A stretch of DNA of 14,028 bases from Clostridia bacterium (GTDB lineage Bacteria; Bacillota_A; Clostridia; Christensenellales; Aristaeellaceae): NCBI GenBank assembly GCA_017464225.1, contig JAFUDW010000185.1:1-14028 (forward strand), in the 5' to 3' direction. Both the position numbers and the translations under genes were made by a program. Shown here one piece after another: positions 1-7,132 of this stretch. The stretch's first letter is position 1. Each line of letters begins with the position of its first letter. The notes under the pieces were generated by a model. The model did no database searches and had not been told where the DNA came from. It saw only the letters and a list, made by a program, of their open reading frames with translations.

Positions 1-134
1 CCCACAGCAGCGCCTATGGCCAGACAGAGCAGCAGTGCATAGACGATCGCCTCCCAGGGCACGCGGTACAGCAGAAACACGCCCAGGCAGCACAGCAGGC
101 AAACGGCAAAGAAACCATACGTTTTTCTATTCAT
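1..134 (-). CDS. Sensor histidine kinase, N-terminal fragment (BceS-like, partial)
   Basis: The first 44 codons of a membrane protein are visible; the rest lies beyond the left edge. It opens MNRKTYGFFAVCLLCCLG, a short charged start followed by a hydrophobic helix, a brief loop (LYRVPWEA) and a second hydrophobic helix. Two closely spaced helices with almost no extracellular loop are typical of intramembrane-sensing kinases of the BceS type. The ATG overlaps the stop of the response regulator as ATGA (131-134), so translation is probably coupled and the two form one operon. No kinase domain can be seen, so the assignment rests on position, the double helix and the BceR-like partner. In the BceS family the kinase senses the activity of a peptide-antibiotic ABC transporter; no such transporter is in view. 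Confidence 0.72.
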   Translation of the reverse strand, partial: MNRKTYGFFAVCLLCCLGVFLLYRVPWEAIVYALLLCLAIGAAV

Positions 135-799
135 TCCACAATATACCCCGCGCCCTTTCGGGTGGCAATAAAATCTGGCAATCCCAAACCCTCCAGCCTG
201 CGCCGCAGACGGTTGATATTGACCGTGAGCGTGTTTTCGTCCACAAAGCTGTCGGATTCCCACAGCTTTTCCATCAGCGTTTCCCTGCTGACGACAGCGC
301 CTTTTCGGCGCAGCAGCGTCTCCAGCAGGCGGTACTCGTTCCGGGTGAGCTCCGCCCTTTGACCGTTCACGGTCAGCGTGGCGTCGGCGGTATTCAGATC
401 GGCTCCCCGATGGCTCAGTATCGGCGCGGCGGCAAAATCGTAAGTCCGGCGAAGGAGCGCCTGGATCTTCGCCAGCAGCACGTTCATATCAAAGGGTTTA
501 GCGATAAAGTCGTCGCCGCCCATGCCGATGGCCATCACGATATTCATATTATCCGCAGCCGAAGAAATAAAAATGATGGGAACGCTGGATTCACGGCGCA
601 ATTCCCGGCACCAATGAAAACCGTTTTTCCCTGGAAGCCCGATGTCCAGCAGGATCAGATGCGGCGAAAAGAGCCGCGTCTCCTCCAATACGTTTCTGAA
701 ATCCCGAACGCAGGCCGTTTCATATCCCCAGGAAGCCAGATGCTTTGCAATCGCTCCGGCTATGGCAGCGTCATCCTCAATGATCAGTATTTTTGCCAT
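131..799 (-). CDS. OmpR/PhoB-family response regulator, BceR-like
   Basis: A full-length 222-residue DNA-binding response regulator. The N-terminal receiver domain (about 1-115) has the acidic pair D9/D10, phospho-acceptor D52 in LLLDIGLP, a conserved serine at 79 and K101 in IAKPFD. The C-terminal winged helix (about 128-222) carries TRNEYRLLETLL and the recognition-helix region ENTLTVNINRLRRRLE, ending in GAGYIVE. The wording of DDFIAKPFDMNVLLAKIQAL and FHWC is close to BceR/YvcP-type regulators, which control peptide-antibiotic detoxification ABC transporters. That role is inferred from the family. The start follows GGGAGG (808-813) with 8 bp spacing. The stop overlaps the sensor kinase start by four bases. 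Expression is probably driven by the promoter at 820-848. Confidence 0.92.
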   Translation of the reverse strand: MAKILIIEDDAAIAGAIAKHLASWGYETACVRDFRNVLEETRLFSPHLILLDIGLPGKNGFHWCRELRRESSVPIIFISSAADNMNIVMAIGMGGDDFIAKPFDMNVLLAKIQALLRRTYDFAAAPILSHRGADLNTADATLTVNGQRAELTRNEYRLLETLLRRKGAVVSRETLMEKLWESDSFVDENTLTVNINRLRRRLEGLGLPDFIATRKGAGYIVE

Positions 800-819
800 A
801 TTACCATCCTCCCGCCCAT

Positions 820-848
820 ACTATACTGCCGATCGCGCCTTTTTGCAA
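820..848 (-). promoter_or_regulatory. SigA-type promoter for the two-component system
   Basis: Read on the minus strand, TTGCAA (843-848) and TATAGT (820-825) are separated by exactly 17 bp, close to the vegetative consensus. The predicted start near 813 would give a leader of only about 14 nt that begins at the GGGAGG ribosome site. This very short leader is a mild oddity. The prediction comes from sequence only. Confidence 0.6.
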
Positions 849-925
849 TGCATCGGTATCCATACGCTTTCATGCGGGCCCACCGCGAAGAGCTTTGCCG
901 CCGCGCGGTCATTTTGCTCTGGCTT

Positions 926-953
926 TTGACGCTGACCCATGGTATGATAAATG
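926..953 (+). promoter_or_regulatory. Candidate promoter for the TfoX-like gene
   Basis: TGGTATGAT (940-948) is an extended -10 element 34 bp ahead of the TfoX-like start. An alternative reading pairs TTGACG (926-931) with TAAATG (948-953) at 16 bp. Either would place the transcript start roughly 15-30 bp before the ribosome site. It lies in the 183-bp gap between the two divergent transcription units; apart from this promoter and the one at 820-848, I see nothing else in that gap. Confidence 0.4.
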
Positions 954-982
954 AAACGCGCGGCGAAAGCGGGGGAAGAAGG

Positions 983-1297
983 ATGGCGTCAAGCAAAGAA
1001 TACCTCGATTTTATCCTGGAGCAGCTGACCGGGCTGGAGGGCGTCGCCTGGCGGGCCATGATGGGCGAATACATCATCTATTATCATGGCAAGGTAGCGG
1101 GCGGCGTTTATGACGACCGCTTTCTGGTGAAGCCCGTAAAAGCGGCGCGGACGCTGATGCCCGACGCCGCCCTTGAAACGCCCTACGAAGGCGCCAAGGA
1201 GATGCTGCTTGTGGACAATGTGGAAAACAGGGATTTTCTGAAAGGATTGCTGGAGGCGATGTATGACGAGCTCCCGGCCGCAAAGAAAAAGCCATGA
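983..1297 (+). CDS. TfoX/Sxy N-terminal-domain family protein
   Basis: A 104-residue protein consisting only of the TfoX N-terminal domain. It shows the start MASSKEYLDFILEQL, the RAMMGEYIIYY core, GGVYDDRFLVKPV, then PYEGAKEMLLVDNV, and it ends in a lysine-rich AAKKKP tail. In Proteobacteria TfoX/Sxy controls competence together with CRP. The short Firmicutes proteins with this domain have no established job, so the name should not be read as a competence function. The frame stays open far upstream (to about 35), but that part lies antisense to the response regulator. ATG 983 is preferred because GGGGGAAGAAGG precedes it and because family members start MxSSKEYLDF. It is the first gene of a short plus-strand cluster. 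Confidence 0.88.
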   Translation: MASSKEYLDFILEQLTGLEGVAWRAMMGEYIIYYHGKVAGGVYDDRFLVKPVKAARTLMPDAALETPYEGAKEMLLVDNVENRDFLKGLLEAMYDELPAAKKKP

Positions 1298-1362
1298 AAA
1301 AGCTGGTTGAAAAGACCTTCCGCCGGAGCATGCGCCCCAACTTGCAGGGAGGCCGTCCATGA
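1294..1362 (+). CDS. Possible 22-codon bridging ORF
   Basis: This short frame opens with ATGAAAAAG, whose ATG overlaps the TfoX-like stop as ATGA. It runs 22 codons (MKKLVEKTFRRSM, then a basic/polar end) and stops at TGA 1360-1362, which overlaps the next gene's ATG, again as ATGA. It therefore fills the 61-bp gap exactly, with four-base overlaps at both ends. The peptide is basic and has no recognisable domain. It has no strong ribosome site of its own. It could be a translated coupling peptide or pure chance. Confidence 0.25.
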   Translation: MKKLVEKTFRRSMRPNLQGGRP

Positions 1363-1904
1363 GCCGACACTACGACGCCATCTTGCTGCTGGGCCTCAAG
1401 CTGAACGCCGACGGCTCGCCAAGGCACGAGCTGACGCTTCGCATTGAAACGGCGGCGGCATGCTTCCGGGAAGGGATCAGCGATATCATCATCCCCTGCG
1501 GCGGACAGACGCCGGGCACGCCGGTGAGCGAAGCCCAGGTGATGCGCGAAGCGCTGATCGCCCTGGGCGTGCCGGAGGGCGCCATCCGCATGGAGGCGCA
1601 ATCCCAGCTGACGGTGGAAAACTTTTTAAACGCCCGCAGGCTGCTGCCGGGCAAACGTCCCCGCGTGCTGATCGTCACCAGCGATTATCATATGGCCCGG
1701 GCCAAGCTGATCTGCCGCGTATCCGCCGGCATGCGGGCGGCAGGCCGCAAAGCGCGTATCCCCCGGGCCGAGGTTCGCGCCCAGCGTCTGGAGGAGCCGC
1801 TGCACCTGATCGATTATATGCTGGGCTACCAGTCCGGACGCTTCCGGCGGCCCATATGGTATACCAAATTCATGTACAGCCTGTTTGACCGGATACGGGC
1901 GTAA
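1359..1904 (+). CDS. YdcF/DUF218 family protein
   Basis: A 181-residue soluble protein of the YdcF/SanA/ElyC (DUF218) family. Visible family marks are the opening strand YDAILLLGLKL, the glycine-rich CGGQTPGTPVSEAQVM stretch (47-62), the acidic/serine region MEAQSQLTVENF (78-89) and TSDYHMARA (107-115), which together form the presumed active-site pocket. Unlike SanA or ElyC it has no N-terminal membrane helix, so it looks cytoplasmic like E. coli YdcF, a protein reported to bind S-adenosylmethionine but without a settled function. The ribosome site AGGGAGG (1347-1353) precedes ATG 1359. The stop codon is merged with the ribosome site of the following AraC gene (TAAGGAG), so the two are likely co-transcribed. 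Confidence 0.85.
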   Translation: MSRHYDAILLLGLKLNADGSPRHELTLRIETAAACFREGISDIIIPCGGQTPGTPVSEAQVMREALIALGVPEGAIRMEAQSQLTVENFLNARRLLPGKRPRVLIVTSDYHMARAKLICRVSAGMRAAGRKARIPRAEVRAQRLEEPLHLIDYMLGYQSGRFRRPIWYTKFMYSLFDRIRA

Positions 1905-1916
1905 GGAGCGCAGACC

Positions 1917-2783
1917 ATGGAAACCACAGGCAGCGAGCGCGGATACCTGCACGAGCAATTCCGCCTTTTTCATACCACCGATCAGAAGGAACTGAAGGTG
2001 GACTGGCATTTTCATACCTTCGATAAGATCGTGCTGTTCCGCAGCGGACATGTATCCTATACGGTGGAAAGCCAGGCCATGCGCCCGGCGCCGGGCGACC
2101 TGCTGCTCATCGCCCACGGGCAGCTGCACAAAATGCGCTCGCTGGCCGACGCGCCATACGAACGCTATATCCTGTACCTGAACAGCGCTTTTCTGGCCTC
2201 TCTTGCGCCGGAAGCGGGCGGGCTTAGCGCCTGCTTTGCCCGGGCGCGGGCCAATGGACAAAGCCTGCTGCGCCTGCCAGAAGCCGACCGCGCGGCGGTA
2301 TACAGCCTGTTTTCGCGCATGGAAAAGGCCATCGGGGAAAGCTCTCCCTATGGCCCTGTTTTGTCTCAGGCGCTGCTCACCGAGCTGTTGGTGCTGCTCT
2401 GCCGCATGCCGGAGCAGACGGCGATCCGCCATCCGGACGCGCCATCTGACGAAAAGATCGCCCAAGCGCTGCACTATATTCAGGCGCACCTGAGCGAACC
2501 GCTGAGCTGCGATACGCTGGCGGCCCATCTGAACATGAGCCGCTCCTCCTTCCAGCATCGGTTCAAGTCCGCCACGGGACGGGCTCCCCACGCATATATC
2601 AAGCTCAAGCGCCTGCTGTACGCCGGCGAACTGCTGTCCTCCGGCGAGGCGGCGCTCAGCGCCGGAAAAAAGTGCGGCTATACCGATCATTCGGCCTTTT
2701 GCCACGCCTTCTGCGCGCAGTTTGGCGTCACCCCCTCGGCTTACCGCTCCAGCAGGGAAACGCTCACCGGGCCGCAGGAATAA
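1917..2783 (+). CDS. AraC-family transcriptional regulator with cupin sensor domain
   Basis: A 288-residue regulator. The N-terminal cupin-like domain (about 20-95) has the HFHTFDKIV motif (31-39) and PGDLLLIAHGQLH (59-71), histidines typical of the AraC arabinose-binding fold. A helical linker follows. The C-terminal part (about 178-280) holds two helix-turn-helix units, the first around LAAHLNMSRSSFQHRFK (201-217) and the second around KKCGYTDHSAFCHAFCAQFG (251-270), ending in the family signature VTPSAYR. The ligand is unknown; sugars or other small metabolites are usual. TAAGGAG at 1902-1908 is the ribosome site, 8 bp before the ATG. The gene points at the MFS transporter with 19 bp between stops, so regulation of that transporter is possible but not shown. 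Confidence 0.9.
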   Translation: METTGSERGYLHEQFRLFHTTDQKELKVDWHFHTFDKIVLFRSGHVSYTVESQAMRPAPGDLLLIAHGQLHKMRSLADAPYERYILYLNSAFLASLAPEAGGLSACFARARANGQSLLRLPEADRAAVYSLFSRMEKAIGESSPYGPVLSQALLTELLVLLCRMPEQTAIRHPDAPSDEKIAQALHYIQAHLSEPLSCDTLAAHLNMSRSSFQHRFKSATGRAPHAYIKLKRLLYAGELLSSGEAALSAGKKCGYTDHSAFCHAFCAQFGVTPSAYRSSRETLTGPQE

Positions 2784-2802
2784 AGCCGCGGGATATTGAG
2801 GT

Positions 2803-3966
2803 TTATTTTCCAGTCTTTTGGTTCAGGCGACGGTGCATCAGCGTCATCAGCACCAGGAACAGCAGCAGATAAACCGGCAGCAGCGAAACGCTGATATGCC
2901 CCGCGATCAAGCCGAATACAGGCGGCATCAGGCAGGTGCCCACATAGGCGCTGGCCATCTGCACGCCGATGATGGCCTGGGATTTATCAGCCCCAAAATG
3001 GCTGGGCGTGGAATGGATCAGGCAGGGATACACCGGCGCGCAGCCCAGGCCGATCAGGATCTGGCCCGACAGTGAAATCGTTCTTCCCAGGGGCAGCAGC
3101 ATGACAACAACGCCCAGCAGGATAACGCTCAGGCCCAAACGAACCATCTGCCGGTCGTTCAGCTTCATGGTGATAAAGCCGCTCACAGCCCGTCCCGCCG
3201 TTATGCCCAGATAAAACATGCTGGCAAAGGAAGCCGCCGTATCGGCGGAAACACCCTTGTACAGCGTCAGATAGCTGCTGGCCCAAAGTCCGGCGGTCTG
3301 CTCCACGCTGCAATAGCAGAAGAAGCAAAGCATGACCTCCTTCGCGCCGGGGACGCGGACGATTTCCCCAAGCGACAAAGCCCTGTATGCCTTCTCCGGA
3401 GCGCCGTCCTTTTTCTGGCTCCGTCCCTTCCAGAGCGGCAGGCTGAACACAAGCGCAGCGGTGAGCGCGATCTGGATGATCGAAATGGCGCGGTACCCGC
3501 CGTTCCAGCCCATACCGTGAGTCAATGCATAGCCCATGATATACGGGCCCGCCGTAGCGCCGATCCCCCACATGCAGTGCAGCCAGCTCATATGCTTGCT
3601 TTCATAATGGAGCGCCACATAATTATTGAGAGAGGCGTCCACGCTGCCGGCGCCCAGGCCGTAAGGAACGGCCCAGAGGCACAGCAGCCAGAAGGAATGG
3701 CTGACCGAAAAGCCAAAGAGCGCCGCTGCGGTCATTGCCACGCTGATGGCCGTCACCTTGCCCGTACCCAGCTTCAATGTAAGGCGATCGCTCTGCAGGC
3801 TGGAAACCACCGTGCCCAGGGCAATGATCATGGATACAGCGCCCGCGTAGGATACGGGCACGCCCAGCTCGGGATACATAGTGGGCCAGGCCGAACCCAG
3901 CAGCGAGTCGGGCAAACCCAGGCTGATAAAGGAAAGATAGATGATCGCAAGCAGCAGCTGAAACAT
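2803..3966 (-). CDS. MFS transporter, FHS (fucose permease-like) type
   Basis: A 387-residue protein with about 12 hydrophobic segments in two halves, separated by a charged central loop around KGRSQKKDGAPEKAYRALS. Features of the first half include LGLPDSLLGSAWPTMY near the start and YGLGAGSVDASLNNYVAL, wording common in the fucose/hexose permease branch of the major facilitator superfamily, which imports sugars by proton symport. The substrate cannot be read from sequence. A GAGGG ribosome site lies 5 bp ahead of the ATG. It sits 39 bp downstream of the hydrolase gene and is probably the last gene of the long minus-strand run. No clear intrinsic terminator is visible in the 19 bp before the convergent AraC gene. 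Confidence 0.88.
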   Translation of the reverse strand: MFQLLLAIIYLSFISLGLPDSLLGSAWPTMYPELGVPVSYAGAVSMIIALGTVVSSLQSDRLTLKLGTGKVTAISVAMTAAALFGFSVSHSFWLLCLWAVPYGLGAGSVDASLNNYVALHYESKHMSWLHCMWGIGATAGPYIMGYALTHGMGWNGGYRAISIIQIALTAALVFSLPLWKGRSQKKDGAPEKAYRALSLGEIVRVPGAKEVMLCFFCYCSVEQTAGLWASSYLTLYKGVSADTAASFASMFYLGITAGRAVSGFITMKLNDRQMVRLGLSVILLGVVVMLLPLGRTISLSGQILIGLGCAPVYPCLIHSTPSHFGADKSQAIIGVQMASAYVGTCLMPPVFGLIAGHISVSLLPVYLLLFLVLMTLMHRRLNQKTGK

Positions 3967-4005
3967 GAAACCCTCACAAGCATTTGTGTTGTACCGGGTA
4001 AACGA

Positions 4006-4908
4006 TCAGTTTTTAACCGGCACGATTTTATTCAGGAAATCCGTCACATACCGTTTATAGTCCTCCGGCGCCGTGAGCACCGAGGCGGCGTGTCCAGCCC
4101 CCGGGATCAAATGGATCTCGCTATAACCCTTTGTGGCCTTCTGCATGGCCTGGCTATGGGCGGGCAGGATAAAATCATCCTTTTCGCCATGGATGAACAG
4201 CATGGGGACGGTATTGTCCGCCAGGCTGTCGATGGGCCGCATATCGTGGATCCAGTATCCGTATCGGATCCTTGCGCAAAGCGACACCAGATGCACAAGG
4301 CACCCGGGCAGGTGCATGCCGCGCAGCCCGCGCTGCATCACGCTGGTGATCTCGCTGAAACCGCAGTCCGCCACCACAAAATCGATGGCCGGCTTGAACC
4401 GCAAACAGGCTGCCGACGTGGCGCTGCCCAGCGATTCGCCATGGATGCCGACCAGCGCCGCATCGGGATAACGGCGTCGGCTGTCCCGGATCAGCGTATC
4501 CAGATCACGGCTTTCCCGGATGGAATAGGTGCAGAAGGTGGGCTCATTTTCACCGTGGCCACGCAGATCGTACAGGATCACATTGAAGCCCAGCTCCAGA
4601 TATATGCGGGTGTACTTGAGCGAGCCGAAGCGGTTATCGGTATAGCCATGGGAAATCAAAACGTATCGGTCGCTTGGCGCGGGATTGCGCAGCAGCTCAA
4701 CATGCAGCGTATAGCCGTCATCGCTTTGAATGGTGTAATCCTGTTTTTCCAGCCCGTCATACCAGGCGATATCGTAGTGCTCGGCCTGCCACGCGCGGGC
4801 CTGCTCCAGCGTTTGCCGCCGGATGCTCATGGAAAACTTGGCCAGAAAAAAGCCAAGCGCCACGAGCAGCGCGCAGATCGCCGCCAGCACGATCCAAACA
4901 GCAGTCAT
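4006..4908 (-). CDS. Membrane-anchored alpha/beta hydrolase
   Basis: A 300-residue serine hydrolase. Residues 3-23 form one hydrophobic helix, a likely membrane anchor or uncleaved signal. The alpha/beta-hydrolase body follows: oxyanion-side HGYTDNRFGS (87-96), LYDLRGHGENEP (112-123), nucleophile S159 in HGESLGS, an acid in HGEKDDFI (probably D244) and H273 in GAGHAA. The arrangement matches the YqkD/BAAT-like group of Firmicutes proteins, whose substrates are mostly unknown (esterase or peptidase chemistry is plausible). Its ATG shares a base with the stop of the 50-residue membrane peptide (TGATG, 4906-4910), so translation is probably coupled. GGAGGAA lies about 8 bp upstream, inside that small gene. 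Confidence 0.88.
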   Translation of the reverse strand: MTAVWIVLAAICALLVALGFFLAKFSMSIRRQTLEQARAWQAEHYDIAWYDGLEKQDYTIQSDDGYTLHVELLRNPAPSDRYVLISHGYTDNRFGSLKYTRIYLELGFNVILYDLRGHGENEPTFCTYSIRESRDLDTLIRDSRRRYPDAALVGIHGESLGSATSAACLRFKPAIDFVVADCGFSEITSVMQRGLRGMHLPGCLVHLVSLCARIRYGYWIHDMRPIDSLADNTVPMLFIHGEKDDFILPAHSQAMQKATKGYSEIHLIPGAGHAASVLTAPEDYKRYVTDFLNKIVPVKN

Positions 4909-5060
4909 CAGGGCGTTCCTCCGTTCTCTGTATCCTTCGCAGGCGGTCCCGCCTCTTTTTTTCGCTGTTCCCTGCGCTTTTTCGCCTTGTTATACACATA
5001 CAGCGATTCAAAAGGGCCCACGATAATGGAAATAATCAGCAAGATCCAATACCAGCGCAT
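4908..5060 (-). CDS. Small single-pass membrane protein (50 residues)
   Basis: A 50-codon gene. The peptide starts MRWYWILLIISIIVGPFE, a strongly hydrophobic helix. It continues SLYVYNKAKKRREQRKK, a dense positive cluster that would hold the C-terminus in the cytoplasm, and ends in a polar tail. AAGGA lies 9 bp upstream of the ATG, directly after the phosphohexomutase stop (12-bp gap). The stop overlaps the hydrolase start as TGATG. No family is recognised. Good start signal, exact fit between neighbours and coupling argue that it is real. It could be a partner or membrane adaptor of the hydrolase, which is inference. Confidence 0.72.
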   Translation of the reverse strand: MRWYWILLIISIIVGPFESLYVYNKAKKRREQRKKEAGPPAKDTENGGTP

Positions 5061-5072
5061 AGGTCGTTTTCC

Positions 5073-6494
5073 TTACGCGTCGAAGGGCAAGCCCACAAAA
5101 TCGGCCAGGATGCCCACCAGCGTTTTGGCGTGATGGATGGTATCGTCCTCGGCGAAAATACGCACCCGGGGCTCGGTGCCCGAAAAGCGGATGATCACCC
5201 AGGCCCCGTCAAAATAGACCTTACAGCCGTCCAGATAGCTCACCTTCTGCGCCGCGCGGCGGAAATCGGGCAGCCGTTTTTCCTCCATGATGGTTTTGCG
5301 TATCCTGTCCCGGGTCTCGGCAGTGAGCGCCCAATCGAACTCGGCTGTATGCATTTCGCCGTACCGGCGGTACAGATCGCTGATCAGCGCGCTCATGGGC
5401 TTGCCGGTCACCGACAGCATTTCCACCAGCAGGCTGGCGGCGTACAGGCCGTCCTTGCCGCTGATGTGCCCGCGCACCGTCAAACCGCCCGAGGATTCGC
5501 CGCCGATCAGCGCGTCATGAGCCTCCATGGCGGAGGAAATATGCTTGAAGCCCACAGGCACCTCGTAACACGCCTGTCCATAGGCCGCCGCCACCCGATC
5601 CAGCAGGTGGGTGGTGGCGATATTGCGCACAGCCGCGCCGCGCCAGCCCTTGTATTCCAGCAGATAGTAATACAGGAGCACCAGGATCTCATTGACCGAA
5701 ACATAATTGCCCTTTTCGTCGATGATGCCCAGCCGGTCGGCGTCGCCGTCGGTGGCGATGCCCACGTTGGCGTTATGATCGCGGACAGCCTGCTGCAGAT
5801 CGGTCAGCGTATCGGGAGCAGGGGCCGGCAGATGGCGGCCGAAGAAGGCGTCGTGCCGGTCGTTGATCACATCCACGTCGCACCGGGCGGTGTACAGGAT
5901 GGTCATCAGCCCGTTCAGGCTGGTGCCGAACATGGGATCAAGCACCACCCGCAGACGGCGGCGGCGAATGGCGTCGGTATCGATCTGGGACAGGATGGAG
6001 TCCAGATAGGTATCACGGGGATCGATGAACTGCACGCCACCCTCCTGCAGGGCTTCCTCAAAGGGCGCGCAGCGCACGGTGCTGAAATCCAGGGCGTTGG
6101 CCTCGTCCTGGATGGGCGCGGTGATATCCTCGGTAGCGTCCCTGCCGCCGTAGGTAAACAGCTTGATGCCGTTATATATCGCTGGATTATGGCTGGCCGT
6201 GACCATGGCGCCATAGCGAAGGCCCAGGTTTTTCACCGTAAACATGATCTGCGGCGTGGGGCAGTTCAGATTGACAAAATATACCTTGACGCCCTCGCCC
6301 GCCATGACCTCGGCAAACCAGATGCAGGCCTCCCGGCTGAGGAAACGCCTGTCATAGCCAACGCAGATGCCCCTTTCGGCGCAGCCCTCCCGCTGCATGC
6401 GCCGTGCCAGAGCCGCCGCCACGCGCTGGATGTTTTCCCGAATAAAGCCGTCGCCGATCACCGCGCGCCAGCCGCCCGTTCCGAATGTGATCAT
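5073..6494 (-). CDS. Phosphoglucomutase/phosphomannomutase (alpha-D-phosphohexomutase family)
   Basis: A 473-residue enzyme with all four family signatures: the phosphoserine loop TASHNPAIYNGIK with S101, the metal-binding DGDADR (D249, D251, D253), the sugar-binding GGESSGG (331-337) and the phosphate-binding RFSGTEPRVR (436-445). It interconverts hexose 1- and 6-phosphates, feeding nucleotide-sugar and cell-envelope synthesis or glycogen-type metabolism. Which sugar it prefers cannot be told; the opening ITFGTGGWRAVIGDGF resembles the broad phosphoglucomutase/phosphomannomutase group, not GlmM. An upstream ATG at 6554 would add 20 residues but would overlap the SRAP gene. ATG 6494 has AGGGG 7 bp before it and starts at the usual family N-terminus. 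Confidence 0.93.
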   Translation of the reverse strand: MITFGTGGWRAVIGDGFIRENIQRVAAALARRMQREGCAERGICVGYDRRFLSREACIWFAEVMAGEGVKVYFVNLNCPTPQIMFTVKNLGLRYGAMVTASHNPAIYNGIKLFTYGGRDATEDITAPIQDEANALDFSTVRCAPFEEALQEGGVQFIDPRDTYLDSILSQIDTDAIRRRRLRVVLDPMFGTSLNGLMTILYTARCDVDVINDRHDAFFGRHLPAPAPDTLTDLQQAVRDHNANVGIATDGDADRLGIIDEKGNYVSVNEILVLLYYYLLEYKGWRGAAVRNIATTHLLDRVAAAYGQACYEVPVGFKHISSAMEAHDALIGGESSGGLTVRGHISGKDGLYAASLLVEMLSVTGKPMSALISDLYRRYGEMHTAEFDWALTAETRDRIRKTIMEEKRLPDFRRAAQKVSYLDGCKVYFDGAWVIIRFSGTEPRVRIFAEDDTIHHAKTLVGILADFVGLPFDA

Positions 6495-6522
6495 TTGTAT
6501 CCCCTCGCTTTTCAGCAGTATT

Positions 6523-7119
6523 TTACGCAGTCCTGCATTCCATATCGGTTTCACAGCGCTCCATGACCGCGCCAGGATCGCCGTCCGCCGCCAGCCAGGC
6601 CTCCCGCAGCGCGTCCGGCAGGATCACCGGCATGCGCGGATGGATAAAAGCGATGCCCGGAGCGGCATCCCGTGTCAAAATGGACAGCGCAGGCAGCGCG
6701 CAGCCTTCCTCATAGCGGTATATGCCCGCCAGATAGGCCTGACCGTCCCTTCGGGGCCGGATGGCATATTTGAGCTTTGTCTTTTCGCCGTCCAGCGTCT
6801 GCCATTCATAATACCAGCTCATGGGCACCAGGCAGCGCCGTTTCAGCATGGAAACCTCAAACTTTTTGAGCGCGCTCTCGCTGCGCACATTGATCAAAAG
6901 CCCTTTGCCCCCAGGCCTGGAAAAGCCCCAGCGCATGGGGTAAGCGCCCTCTCCCTTTTTACCCACGGCCAGCGCTGCCACCGCCATGCCGGGGAACACC
7001 TCCCCGGCGGATAGCGTTTCCTGGCCTGCCAGTATCCTTTGCCGGCGGGAAGCCTCCCGGATGATGGCCAGCATGACGCCGCTGGGCTCTTCCGCCTCCA
7101 CCTGAAAACGTCCGCACAT
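6523..7119 (-). CDS. SRAP-domain abasic-site processing protein (YedK/HMCES type)
   Basis: A 198-residue single-domain SRAP protein. Family members bind abasic sites in single-stranded DNA and form a covalent thiazolidine link through the amino group and thiol of Cys2, protecting the lesion. All key residues are present: MCGRF at the start with C2 (exposed after removal of Met1), N77 and R79 in INVRSES, E105 in WYYEW and H160 in IHPRMPV. The spacing of E105 and H160 equals that described for E. coli YedK. It is complete and probably active. It lies 13 bp after the 71-residue gene and 28 bp before the phosphohexomutase. No link to SOS control is visible: there is no LexA-like box in the short gaps. 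Confidence 0.93.
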   Translation of the reverse strand: MCGRFQVEAEEPSGVMLAIIREASRRQRILAGQETLSAGEVFPGMAVAALAVGKKGEGAYPMRWGFSRPGGKGLLINVRSESALKKFEVSMLKRRCLVPMSWYYEWQTLDGEKTKLKYAIRPRRDGQAYLAGIYRYEEGCALPALSILTRDAAPGIAFIHPRMPVILPDALREAWLAADGDPGAVMERCETDMECRTA

Positions 7120-7132
7120 TGCCTGTCACCCG

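Noticed and set aside
35..982. N-terminal extension of the TfoX-like frame
   Set aside because: The frame is open but runs antisense through the whole response regulator and its promoter; the TfoX domain begins at 983 with its own ribosome site.
3967..4020. Hairpins between the hydrolase and the MFS gene as a terminator
   Set aside because: An imperfect stem (CCGG/CCGG with TAAA/TTTA) and a 5-bp CACAA/TTGTG stem exist, but neither is followed by a T-run on the minus strand.
3517..5133. A 538-codon open frame on the plus strand
   Set aside because: It is antisense to the MFS transporter and hydrolase genes, has low-complexity His/Gln/Arg-rich sequence and no recognisable domain, and reflects the codon bias of the real minus-strand genes.
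6495..6554. Longer start for the phosphohexomutase
   Set aside because: It would add 20 residues not typical of the family and overlap the end of the SRAP gene; the start at 6494 has a good ribosome site.
4674..6566. A 630-codon open frame on the plus strand
   Set aside because: It is the mirror of the phosphohexomutase and neighbours, which have complete family motifs; the antisense product shows none.
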